DNA from: an uncultured Oscillospiraceae bacterium
Lineage (GTDB): Bacteria > Bacillota > Clostridia > Oscillospirales > Ruminococcaceae
DNA length: 12,311 bases
Assembly (NCBI GenBank): GCA_958427155.1
Contig: CAUABB010000027.1
Span: forward strand, 1 to 12,311
Direction: 5' to 3'
Positions 1 through 5,421 of the stretch are shown here, piece after piece (within the stretch, counting starts at the first letter, position 1; every line of letters begins with the position of its first letter). The position numbers and the translations under genes were made by a program. The notes below the pieces were generated by a model. That model did no database searches, was not told where the DNA came from, and was given only the letters and a program-made list of their open reading frames with translations.

Positions 1-401
1 ACATCATTCCTTCTTCTACCGGTGCTGCAAAAGCGGTTGGTAAAGTTATTCCGGAACTCAATGGCAAACTGACCGGTATGGCTTTCCGTGTTCCTACTTT
101 GGATGTTTCTGTTGTAGACCTTACCGTTAATCTTGCAAAAGCTGCGACTTATGATGAGATTTGCGCTGCTGTTAAGGCTGCTTCTGAAGGCCCGATGAAA
201 GGAATTCTTGGTTACACAGAGGATGCTGTCGTTTCTTCTGACTTCCTCACTGATCCGAGAACTTCTATCTTCGACGCTACCGCTGGTATCGCTCTGACTG
301 ACAAATTTGTCAAACTCGTTTCTTGGTATGACAACGAGTGGGGTTATTCCAACAAAGTATTGATGCTGATTAAACATATGTACAGTGTCGATCATAAATA
401 A
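1..401 (+). CDS. gap: Glyceraldehyde-3-phosphate dehydrogenase, type I (3' part only)
   Basis: This is the C-terminal part of the glycolytic enzyme that oxidises glyceraldehyde 3-phosphate to 1,3-bisphosphoglycerate with NAD+ and phosphate in the cytosol. The reading frame is already open at the left edge (codons begin at base 3), and the gene starts outside the window. The visible 132 codons open with IIPSSTGAAKAVGKV, then PELNGKLTGMAFRVPT, and end with the family's hallmark WYDNEWGYSNKV shortly before the stop. These are classic catalytic-domain segments. The active-site cysteine lies upstream of the window and cannot be checked. Codons are biased toward T-ending forms (GCT, GTT, TCT), as in highly expressed genes, unlike the neighbouring genes. 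A strong terminator follows at once, so gap ends its transcript here. Identification is firm. Confidence 0.97.
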   Translation, partial: IIPSSTGAAKAVGKVIPELNGKLTGMAFRVPTLDVSVVDLTVNLAKAATYDEICAAVKAASEGPMKGILGYTEDAVVSSDFLTDPRTSIFDATAGIALTDKFVKLVSWYDNEWGYSNKVLMLIKHMYSVDHK

Positions 402-412
402 GTACAAGTACT

Positions 413-455
413 CCAATAAAAAAGGACGGCTTTTAAAGCCGTCCTTTTTTATTGG
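413..455 (+). terminator. Intrinsic terminator of gap
   Basis: Perfect inverted repeat with 21-nt arms at 413-433 and 435-455. The GC-rich core GGACGGC pairs with GCCGTCC and is flanked by an A run on the left and a T run (445-450) on the right, so it can terminate in both directions. It sits 12 nt after the gap stop codon. Confidence 0.93.
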
Positions 456-585
456 AATCGAAAAGCCATGATATATTGCTCAGTTTAACTGAAGGTAAAA
501 AAACAAACTTTAGAAAAGGAAGTTCTTCCGTGTTAAGATGGAGGCAGTTTTGGAAACCACAGATAAAAACACAGGAGGAATTATT

Positions 586-636
586 GTGAACGATATAAAA
601 AGTTTATTGCACAGTAAGTGAGACTGTGAGAAATAA
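586..636 (+). pseudogene. N-terminal stub of an IS200-like TnpA
   Basis: A GTG at 586 stands 7 nt after a perfect AGGAGG. It opens an 11-codon frame, MNDIKSLLHSK, then TGA at 619-621, then DCEK and TAA. Reading the TGA as a mutated TGG gives HSKWDC, which matches the start of IS200-type transposases (recalled pattern S-L-x-H-T/S-K-W-x-C-K-Y-H). The match ends right after the cysteine, where the catalytic HUH half of the protein should begin. The stub cannot encode an active enzyme. An alternative is a short leader peptide, but no plus-strand gene lies downstream for it to regulate, since dhaL is on the other strand. Confidence 0.45.
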
Positions 637-638
637 CT

Positions 639-670
639 CTGTGGCCGCCCTTTTAAAGGGACGACCACAG
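639..670. repeat. Imperfect hairpin, possible right-end structure of the IS200 relic
   Basis: CTGTGG (639-644) pairs with CCACAG (665-670). The stem continues through CG/CG and CCCTT/AAGGG, with one C-A mismatch and one bulged A, around a 3-nt loop. There is no T run on either side, so it does not look like a normal terminator. Its place just downstream of the TnpA stub fits a subterminal hairpin of an IS200-type right end. Confidence 0.5.
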
Positions 671-751
671 AAGATCGGCTTTATAGAGTCTGGTTCAGTC
701 ACCTGTTGAACGAATGACTTTGATTGCGGATGGAAAATTGTCTTTATGTTT

Positions 752-1390
752 CTAAAGAGATGACACAAAATCATACATGGCGCTGAAAATCAGAAAAACA
801 GAGGTGGCGCCCGCGTCTTGGAAGCCGAGGCTGCGTTCCATCAACGATTTAGCTCTTCCGAATTTCGCCACCAGATTTTTAGTTGATTCCATCCCTTTCT
901 CAGCGGCATCCCGCGCCTGAGCAAGCAGCGCGCAAAGATCTTTTTCGCTTGAGGCTTCCATGACCCGGACGGCGGGCTCTAATGCATCTACCATTGTTTT
1001 GTCGCCTACCTGCGCTTTTCCGCGAGCTTTGATTGCGTCTAAAGAGCCGGAAAGGATTCGGGTTAATGTTTCGCTGTCAAGTTCTGTTTTGCTTTCAAGT
1101 CCCTTGATTCCTCCAAGAAAAAGCGTTCCGAAGATTACTCCGGATGCTCCTCCCATGGAGTTTAACATTGCGAATCCAACTGTCTTAAATAGCGTATTAA
1201 TATCACCTACGTCGCCGGTTTCCAGCAGTTTTTCCTTTGCCTTTGTTAATCCACCGGACATTCCGATTCCGTGATCCCCGTCTCCTATTTTGGAATCAAT
1301 TTCAGTGAGATAGGGTTTGCTTTCGATAATCCGGTCAGCTACCGCCATGAGCATCGCTTTGGTTTGGGCTATTGTGAGTTGTTCGGTCAT
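752..1390 (-). CDS. dhaL: Dihydroxyacetone kinase subunit DhaL (nucleotide-binding)
   Basis: DhaL holds the nucleotide and two magnesium ions and passes phosphate to the ketose bound on DhaK, making dihydroxyacetone phosphate or a related ketose phosphate in the cytosol. The 212-residue protein has the usual single-domain length. Near residue 33 it has IGDGDHGIGM, whose aspartates hold the Mg-nucleotide. It then has GGASGVIFGTLF (about 80-91), VGDKTMVDAL (about 127-136) and, near the C-terminus, GRAKSLMERSLGFQDAGATS. Classical PTS-type DhaL has GRASYLGERSIGHQDPGATS there, so this copy differs at several sites. The start follows AAGGAG with 8 nt spacing and lies 25 nt after dhaK, in one operon. 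No dhaM (PTS phosphodonor) gene is visible, so the phosphate source, ATP or PTS, is undetermined. Confidence 0.9.
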   Translation of the reverse strand: MTEQLTIAQTKAMLMAVADRIIESKPYLTEIDSKIGDGDHGIGMSGGLTKAKEKLLETGDVGDINTLFKTVGFAMLNSMGGASGVIFGTLFLGGIKGLESKTELDSETLTRILSGSLDAIKARGKAQVGDKTMVDALEPAVRVMEASSEKDLCALLAQARDAAEKGMESTKNLVAKFGRAKSLMERSLGFQDAGATSVFLIFSAMYDFVSSL

Positions 1391-1415
1391 GATATCTTCT
1401 CCTTTTTAATGTTGA

Positions 1416-2423
1416 CTATTTTAATTCTTGTTTCGCATAATAAGGAGACCAGCAGGGTCGGCTGTAATATTTTTTCAGTTCCTGATCCAAACGCATCAGT
1501 GTGATTGAGAAACCACCCATTTCCTGACAGGTTACGTAGTTGTGCAGTTCGCAGTCATAAACGGAAACGCCATCTTCTTTCAGCAGCTGTTCCAGTTTGC
1601 GGTAAACAACAGACAGTTCCAGCAAGGTGGTTGCACCAAGACTATTTACTAAAACCGCTACCTCTTCGCCCTTTTGAAGTGCCATTTCCCGGCGGATTTC
1701 GTGATACATCCGTTCCACCAAAATGTCTGCCGGTTTCATAGAGGTTCGCTCAATTCCGGGCTCTCCGTGCATCCCCATTCCGTATTCGATTTCATTTTCA
1801 CCGAGCGTGAATGTAGGCTCCTCTTCGCCAGGAATGCTTCCGGGAGAGGTAGCCAGTCCGATAGTATAAGTATTGTCCCGCGCTTTTTCCGTGATCCTCA
1901 CGGCTTCTTCCAAAGAACAGCCCGTATCGCAGGCCGCTCCTGCCACCTTTATGACAAAGACATCCCCTGCGATTCCGCGGCGGTCTTCCCTGCGGTCGGC
2001 AGGCGCTGATACACAGTCGTCAAGTACCCGTACGTGGGCTGTTTGGATCCCCTCAAAATCGCAGAGTTCTTCTGCCATATCAAAGTTCATATTATCACCG
2101 GCATAGTTTCCGTAGATAAAAAGAACGCCTTTTCCTTCGTCTACAGCCTGAGCGGTTTCAAAGATCAGCTGGGGATTTGGAGAAGCGAAAATATTTCCGC
2201 AAGCGGCCGCATCCGCTAATCCGCTCCCGACAAATCCGGAAAACATCGGCTCATGGCCGCTTCCTCCGCCAATAACCAAAGAAACTTTTCCACGGCGGCG
2301 GTTTTTATAAGAAAATGCGTTATAGCCTCCGATTCGCTCATAGTAACGGGAATAAGCGGCAAGATATCCTTCCATCATTTCGCTGACAACGTTGGAGCCG
2401 TTGTTGATAATTTTTTTATTCAT
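1416..2423 (-). CDS. dhaK: Dihydroxyacetone kinase subunit DhaK (substrate-binding)
   Basis: DhaK binds dihydroxyacetone, or a similar short ketose, as a covalent hemiaminal on a histidine, ready for phosphorylation by DhaL. In the 335-aa form the key parts are all present: KKIINNGSNVV at the N-terminus, GGGSGHEP with His57, GNYAGDNMNFD with Asp110, and GMGMHGEPG with His219, the covalent ligand position. The reading frame stays open up to an ATG at 2486, but the start at 2423 is preferred. It gives the family's normal length and N-terminus, it has GAAAGGA upstream, and the likely -10 box (2475-2480) would lie inside the longer version. It is first in the operon with dhaL and divergent from the isomerase-like gene. 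Whether the substrate is DHA or a tetrulose such as erythrulose cannot be read from the sequence. Confidence 0.9.
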   Translation of the reverse strand: MNKKIINNGSNVVSEMMEGYLAAYSRYYERIGGYNAFSYKNRRRGKVSLVIGGGSGHEPMFSGFVGSGLADAAACGNIFASPNPQLIFETAQAVDEGKGVLFIYGNYAGDNMNFDMAEELCDFEGIQTAHVRVLDDCVSAPADRREDRRGIAGDVFVIKVAGAACDTGCSLEEAVRITEKARDNTYTIGLATSPGSIPGEEEPTFTLGENEIEYGMGMHGEPGIERTSMKPADILVERMYHEIRREMALQKGEEVAVLVNSLGATTLLELSVVYRKLEQLLKEDGVSVYDCELHNYVTCQEMGGFSITLMRLDQELKKYYSRPCWSPYYAKQELK

Positions 2424-2474
2424 ATGTTGTTCTGTCCTTTCGATGATGATTTTGTGAAACGGAAGACTATTTTC

Positions 2475-2502
2475 ATTATAAGGCATTTTGCGTTAAAAAC
2501 AA
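2475..2502 (-). promoter_or_regulatory. Predicted sigma-A promoter of dhaKL
   Basis: Read on the minus strand: -35 TTGTTT (2497-2502), a 16-nt spacer, and a perfect -10 TATAAT (2475-2480). Transcription should begin near 2468, about 45 nt before the chosen dhaK start. Its -35 box is 19 nt from the -35 box of the divergent promoter. Confidence 0.65.
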
Positions 2503-2521
2503 TAGCGCGTTTGAAAATTAT

Positions 2522-2549
2522 TTGACAAGCGGCGGGAAGCTGATACAAT
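2522..2549 (+). promoter_or_regulatory. Predicted sigma-A promoter of the isomerase-like gene
   Basis: Perfect -35 TTGACA (2522-2527), 16-nt spacer, -10 TACAAT (2544-2549). The RBS GAAAGGAAG (2571-2579) and the ATG at 2588 follow. It is back to back with the dhaK promoter, so one regulator in the 19 nt between the -35 boxes could act on both; no clear operator palindrome is visible there. Confidence 0.75.
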
Positions 2550-2587
2550 GAAAGAAAAATTCTTATAAAAGAAAGGAAGTCTGTCCT

Positions 2588-3367
2588 ATGTTAAAAAAAC
2601 TATACCTTGGCACAAACACAAAAATGTATAAGACAATTGAACAAACGCTAGATTATTTAACGCAGCTGGATAGGCTGACGCGGGATATCGGCAGAGAGAC
2701 GATGGAATTGTTTGTGATTCCTTCGTTTACGGCTTTGGAATCGGCCCGAAAATGCGTGCCAAAAGAGCGAATTCTCATTGGTGCCCAAAATATGGGCTGG
2801 GAAGAGCGGGGAGAGTACACAGGAGAAATATCTCCTTTAATGCTTCGGGAAGTTGGCGTGGATATTGTGGAAATAGGACACAGCGAACGGCGGCACAAGT
2901 TGGGGGAAACGGATGAGCAGGAGAACCGAAAAGTACTCTGCGCTTTAAAAAATGGGTTTGCTCCCCTTCTTTGCATTGGGGAGACGGCCGCGCAGAAGCA
3001 GTATGATCTTGGTCCTGAGACTTTGCGCACCCAATTAAAAATAGGGCTTTACGGTGTTTCCCCGCAGCAGGCAGATCGGGTGATGATCGCCTATGAGCCG
3101 GTATGGGCAATCGGTGAAAGTGGCCAGCCGGCAAGCGTGGAATATGCGGAAAGGATGCACCGGATCATTCGTGAGACATTGATAGAGCTTTTGGGAGAAG
3201 CGGGATCTTGCACGCCGGTGCTGTACGGCGGAAGCGTGAATCTGGAAAATGCGGAAAAGTTGGTAACCATTCCGGAGGTCAACGGTTTGTTTATTGGTCG
3301 CAGCGCTTGGAACGCGGAAAATTTTAATACAATAATCAGGCGTGTTTTGCCGCTTTATTTAAAGTGA
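2588..3367 (+). CDS. Triosephosphate isomerase family protein, divergent (TPI or tetrulose-phosphate isomerase)
   Basis: This 259-residue TIM-barrel protein interconverts a ketose phosphate and its isomer. The catalytic set of the family is present: Asn10 and Lys12 in GTNTKMYK, His98 in EIGHSERRH, Glu170 in AYEPVWAIG, and the phosphate-binding YGGSVNLENA near the C-terminus. Two hallmark sites are unusual. The N-terminal NWKMN of standard TPI is NTKMY here, and the mobile lid after WAIG is ESGQPAS where TPI normally has TGKTAT. As I recall, such lids occur in TPI-like isomerases of erythritol and threitol breakdown (EryH, LerI), but this was not checked by alignment. Being divergent from a DhaK/DhaL kinase fits either DHA phosphate to glyceraldehyde 3-phosphate or a tetrulose phosphate step. 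The RBS is GAAAGGAAG with 8 nt spacing. Confidence 0.85.
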   Translation: MLKKLYLGTNTKMYKTIEQTLDYLTQLDRLTRDIGRETMELFVIPSFTALESARKCVPKERILIGAQNMGWEERGEYTGEISPLMLREVGVDIVEIGHSERRHKLGETDEQENRKVLCALKNGFAPLLCIGETAAQKQYDLGPETLRTQLKIGLYGVSPQQADRVMIAYEPVWAIGESGQPASVEYAERMHRIIRETLIELLGEAGSCTPVLYGGSVNLENAEKLVTIPEVNGLFIGRSAWNAENFNTIIRRVLPLYLK

Positions 3368-3407
3368 AAACACCCGCGGTCAGCTTAAACGCTGGCCGCG
3401 GGTGTTT
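3368..3407. terminator. Hairpin between the convergent isomerase-like and 58-aa protein genes
   Basis: Arms of 17 nt (3368-3384 and 3391-3407) pair fully with one G-U wobble around a 6-nt loop. The core CACCCGCGG/CCGCGGGTG is very GC-rich. It starts right after the isomerase stop and ends 4 nt before the stop of the minus-strand gene, so it can serve both. The flanking runs are short (GTGTTT; AAAA). Confidence 0.85.
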
Positions 3408-3411
3408 CGTG

Positions 3412-3588
3412 CTATTTTATCATATAAGCGACATTTTCCATAACATTACCAATAGTTTTCATTGCTTTTGAGGCGCTTTTCTTCATCATTTTACCTTTGC
3501 TTTTTCTAGCTTTCATGACATAAGAAGCCGTACCAACTACAGCGCCGACAGCAACTCCTTTCGTAATAGCACTCATAAATTGATTCAT
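3412..3588 (-). CDS. Small basic protein with an N-terminal glycine-zipper-like membrane segment, unknown function
   Basis: I do not recognise a characterised family. The 58-residue product starts MNQFMSAITKG. It has a small-residue, Gly/Ala-rich hydrophobic stretch at about residues 11-24 (GVAVGAVVGTASYV), which could insert in or lie along the membrane. Next comes a strongly basic block with many Lys and Met (KARKSKGKMMKKSASK), and last an amphipathic-looking tail ending in NVAYMIK. Similar Lys-rich small proteins with a Gly-zipper head are common in Clostridia as hypothetical proteins, some called YtxH-like. The ATG at 3588 is chosen because a perfect AGGAGG stands 7 nt before it; the in-frame ATG at 3609 lies upstream of that RBS. 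The gene is alone on its strand. The strong RBS and clean stop at a hairpin make it very likely a real gene. Confidence 0.72.
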   Translation of the reverse strand: MNQFMSAITKGVAVGAVVGTASYVMKARKSKGKMMKKSASKAMKTIGNVMENVAYMIK

Positions 3589-3801
3589 GGGAATTCCTCC
3601 TGTTTGCATTTCTATTGTTTCCGTATGCAGTTTTCTAATTCCTAGGATTCTTTGCCAATTTCATATTTTTTTAGTATGAAATTGTTTTTAAAATTTCTTG
3701 TTTTTTAAATAATTTTATATTTTGATTTAAGTTAGTTTTTGTGAAAAATAACAAAATGTAAAAGCGGAGAGAAAATATAGTTTAAAAAGTAATAGGGAAA
3801 A
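3589..3801. other. AT-rich spacer without a gene
   Basis: About 210 nt with long A and T runs, lying between the 58-aa protein gene and the pdxK promoter; the whole gap from that gene to the pdxK start is 344 nt. It contains the hairpin at 3657-3683, listed separately. I find no open frame with an RBS and no convincing minus-strand promoter; the nearest candidate has TTGGCA with a poor -10. Confidence 0.6.
3657..3683. repeat. Perfect 9-bp inverted repeat in the AT-rich spacer
   Basis: AATTTCATA (3657-3665) and TATGAAATT (3675-3683) are exact reverse complements around a T-rich 9-nt loop. It stands about 70 nt upstream of the 58-aa protein start and about 120 nt upstream of the pdxK -35 box. 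It could be an operator or a weak hairpin; the role is unknown. Confidence 0.5.
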
Positions 3802-3830
3802 TTGCTAAAAACCTAAAAAAAATATATAAT
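3802..3830 (+). promoter_or_regulatory. Predicted sigma-A promoter of the B6 salvage operon
   Basis: -35 TTGCTA (3802-3807), 17-nt spacer, perfect -10 TATAAT (3825-3830). It would give a leader of about 95 nt before pdxK. A second match, TTGCGG (3883-3888), 17 nt, TATAAT (3906-3911), lies inside that leader and would start a transcript almost at the RBS. Confidence 0.65.
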
Positions 3831-3932
3831 GGATCTGTTCACTGCGTAAAAAAGAGCCTTTTGGGAAATTATAGCTTCCTTTTTGCGGCTAATCCTTTTA
3901 GGACATATAATACAGTTATACGGAGGAAATCC

Positions 3933-4796
3933 ATGTTACAGAAACAATCGTTAGTTGCGGCAATCCATGACTTGTCCGGATTTGGACGATGTTCTCTTTC
4001 GGTTATTCTTCCATGCTTATCCGCAATGGGTGTTCAGGTTTGTGCTGTTCCGACAGCAGTTCTGTCTTCTCATACTGGTGGATTAGGTGAGGTAGAGTTT
4101 CGGGATTTAACTGACTATATCCATCCGGCGTTGGAGCACTATAAAAGGCTTGGACTGAAATTTGACTGTGTTTACAGCGGATTTTTAGGCTCTGAGGAAC
4201 AGATTGACCATTGTCTTGCTTTTATGAAAGCCTATCCGCAAGCCTTTAAGGTGGTTGATCCAGTTATGGGAGATCATGGGAAGCCTTACCGCACCTGTAC
4301 GGAGAATATCCGGAAACGGATGGCTGAGCTTGTTTCTGAAGCGGATTTAATTACTCCTAATACAACTGAGGCATCAATGCTTTTGGGCGAGTCTTTTCCT
4401 TCTCAGCCAATGACGCAGGGGATGGCGAAATCCTGGCTACTGCGGCTTTGTAAGCTGGGACCGAAGTTTGTTTTGATTACGGGAGTGGAAATGGCTGATG
4501 GTGTTATTGCCAATATTGGCTATGACAGCGAGCGCAGCGCTTTTTGGAGGGTTGACTGCGATTATGTTCCGGCAAGTTATCCGGGGACGGGGGACATTTA
4601 CGCCAGCGTAATTGTCGGTTCCCTATTGACCGGCGATAGCTTGCCGATTGCTATGGAACGCGCCACCCGTTTTTTGGAACTGGCAATCAAAACTACCTTT
4701 AGTTATGGAACGGACACCCGCTATGGGGTTATGCTTGAAAGAAATCTTGCCTGGTTAACCCAGCTTCATTCATTGAAGGGGTATCAACTGATGTAG
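3933..4796 (+). CDS. pdxK: Pyridoxal/pyridoxine kinase (PdxK/PdxY type)
   Basis: This kinase phosphorylates pyridoxal, pyridoxine or pyridoxamine with ATP, the trapping step of vitamin B6 salvage in the cytosol. The 287-residue ribokinase-fold protein opens with AAIHDLSGFGRCSLSV, typical of the family. It continues with AVPTAVLSSHTGG (substrate side), YSGFLGS, VVDPVMGDHGK and ITPNTTEASMLLG. Near the C-terminus it has YPGTGDIYASV, in which the GTGD motif at 218-221 supplies the catalytic base Asp221. The frame is open further upstream to an ATG at 3861. The ATG at 3933 is preferred because GGAGG stands 6 nt before it and homology begins there. The ECF S-component gene follows after 12 nt and should import the substrate. 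Which vitamer is preferred cannot be told, so the exact symbol (pdxK or pdxY) is open. Confidence 0.88.
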   Translation: MLQKQSLVAAIHDLSGFGRCSLSVILPCLSAMGVQVCAVPTAVLSSHTGGLGEVEFRDLTDYIHPALEHYKRLGLKFDCVYSGFLGSEEQIDHCLAFMKAYPQAFKVVDPVMGDHGKPYRTCTENIRKRMAELVSEADLITPNTTEASMLLGESFPSQPMTQGMAKSWLLRLCKLGPKFVLITGVEMADGVIANIGYDSERSAFWRVDCDYVPASYPGTGDIYASVIVGSLLTGDSLPIAMERATRFLELAIKTTFSYGTDTRYGVMLERNLAWLTQLHSLKGYQLM

Positions 4797-4808
4797 GAGA
4801 GAGGTTCC

Positions 4809-5378
4809 ATGAGTAAAAAGTTTTCCCTGTACGATATTGTAATTGTCGGTGTAATGGCGGCGATTATCTTTGCGTTGACCTACTTTGTCCGGATTGAGAT
4901 TCCAACGCCGGCCGGCCCGACCAATCTCAAGCTGGCAAATGCGTTTATTCTGATGTCTGGTATGGTTTTCGGAGGTCTGCGCGGCGGCCTTGCGGGCGGC
5001 ATTGGATCAATGATTTTTGACCTGCTCAACCCGGCGTATATCGCTTCAGCGCCGTTTACGCTGATTTTCTTCTTTATGATGGGGTTTGTCTGTGGCATTG
5101 TTTCTGGAATTGGCAGTAAAAAGGGAAATCAGATTCTCTGGAATGTTATTGGTGGAATCGCGGGTGCGTTATCCTATTTTGTTTTGCATATTGGAAAAAG
5201 CGTGATTGAATTGGTTCTAGCCGGTAGCGATTTAAACGCGGCGCTTGTAGCTTGTTCCACCAAAATGGTTACTTCGGGAATTAATGTAATAATCGGGGTT
5301 GTAATTGCGGCGATTATCGCTCCCGCTGTTAAGCTTGCGGTTTCTAAAACTGGAATTTATCAAAAGACAGCACGGTAA
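4809..5378 (+). CDS. pdxU: ECF transporter S component, predicted pyridoxine-type (PdxU-like)
   Basis: A small integral membrane protein (189 residues, about six hydrophobic segments) that gives substrate specificity to an energy-coupling factor importer. It begins with a short charged head and the segment YDIVIVGVMAAIIFALTYF. IPTPAGPTNLKLANAF and a glycine-rich FGGLRGGLAGGIGSMIFDLLNP region follow, which is typical of the S-component fold that docks on the EcfT subunit. No ECF ATPase or T-component gene is nearby, so it would share a module encoded elsewhere (group II). The vitamin assignment comes from context: it lies 12 nt after the B6 kinase gene, in one operon with its own RBS (TAGGAGAGAGG), and ends at a terminator. 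The sequence alone supports only an S component; substrates such as hydroxymethylpyrimidine remain possible. Confidence 0.78.
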   Translation: MSKKFSLYDIVIVGVMAAIIFALTYFVRIEIPTPAGPTNLKLANAFILMSGMVFGGLRGGLAGGIGSMIFDLLNPAYIASAPFTLIFFFMMGFVCGIVSGIGSKKGNQILWNVIGGIAGALSYFVLHIGKSVIELVLAGSDLNAALVACSTKMVTSGINVIIGVVIAAIIAPAVKLAVSKTGIYQKTAR

Positions 5379-5389
5379 GTTTAAAAGGA

Positions 5390-5418
5390 AAAGCCCTGTG
5401 GATCTTCCACAGGGCTTT
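5390..5418. terminator. Bidirectional intrinsic terminator of pdxKU and the QueG-like gene
   Basis: Perfect 12-bp stem (5390-5401 with 5407-5418), core GCCCTGTGG/CCACAGGGC, loop ATCTT. It ends 3 nt before the stop of the convergent minus-strand gene. A runs before it and a TTTCT run after it are moderate. Confidence 0.88.
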
Positions 5419-5421
5419 CTG

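Larger units (their letters stand above)
500..712 (+). mobile_element. Probable relic of an IS200-type element, internally deleted
   Basis: The gene-free stretch between the gap terminator and dhaL holds parts that fit the two ends of an IS200/IS605-type element. There is a small hairpin GGAA-GTTC-TTCC at 518-529, then a long leader, AGGAGG at 573-578, and a few TnpA-like codons from GTG at 586. A GC-rich imperfect hairpin follows at 639-670. Nothing resembling the catalytic HUH or tyrosine region is left, so most of the transposase is missing. The outer limits are approximate because IS200 elements make no target duplication and have no terminal inverted repeats. The assignment rests on remembered similarity of the leader and N-terminus to clostridial IS200 copies, not on a database search. 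Confidence 0.45.

Noticed and set aside
586..621. Short leader peptide (11 codons) with a regulatory hairpin
   Set aside because: There is no plus-strand gene downstream to control before the minus-strand dhaL; the IS200 relic explains the RBS, codons and hairpin better.
619..621. TGA read as selenocysteine or tryptophan in the short frame at 586
   Set aside because: A second stop (TAA) follows four codons later, no SECIS-like element is evident, and other genes in the window use TGA as a normal stop.
960..1274. Plus-strand open frame of 104 codons opposite dhaL
   Set aside because: It is the antisense shadow of dhaL, with no RBS and a low-complexity Ser/Pro-rich composition typical of reverse-strand translation.
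2424..2486. N-terminal extension of DhaK by 21 residues from an ATG at 2486
   Set aside because: The extension is unlike DhaK, and the best -10 box (2475-2480) lies inside it.
3589..3720. CATACTA-like sequence resembling a forespore sigma factor -10 box upstream of the 58-aa gene
   Set aside because: No matching -35 element is found at the right distance, so a sporulation promoter is not supported.
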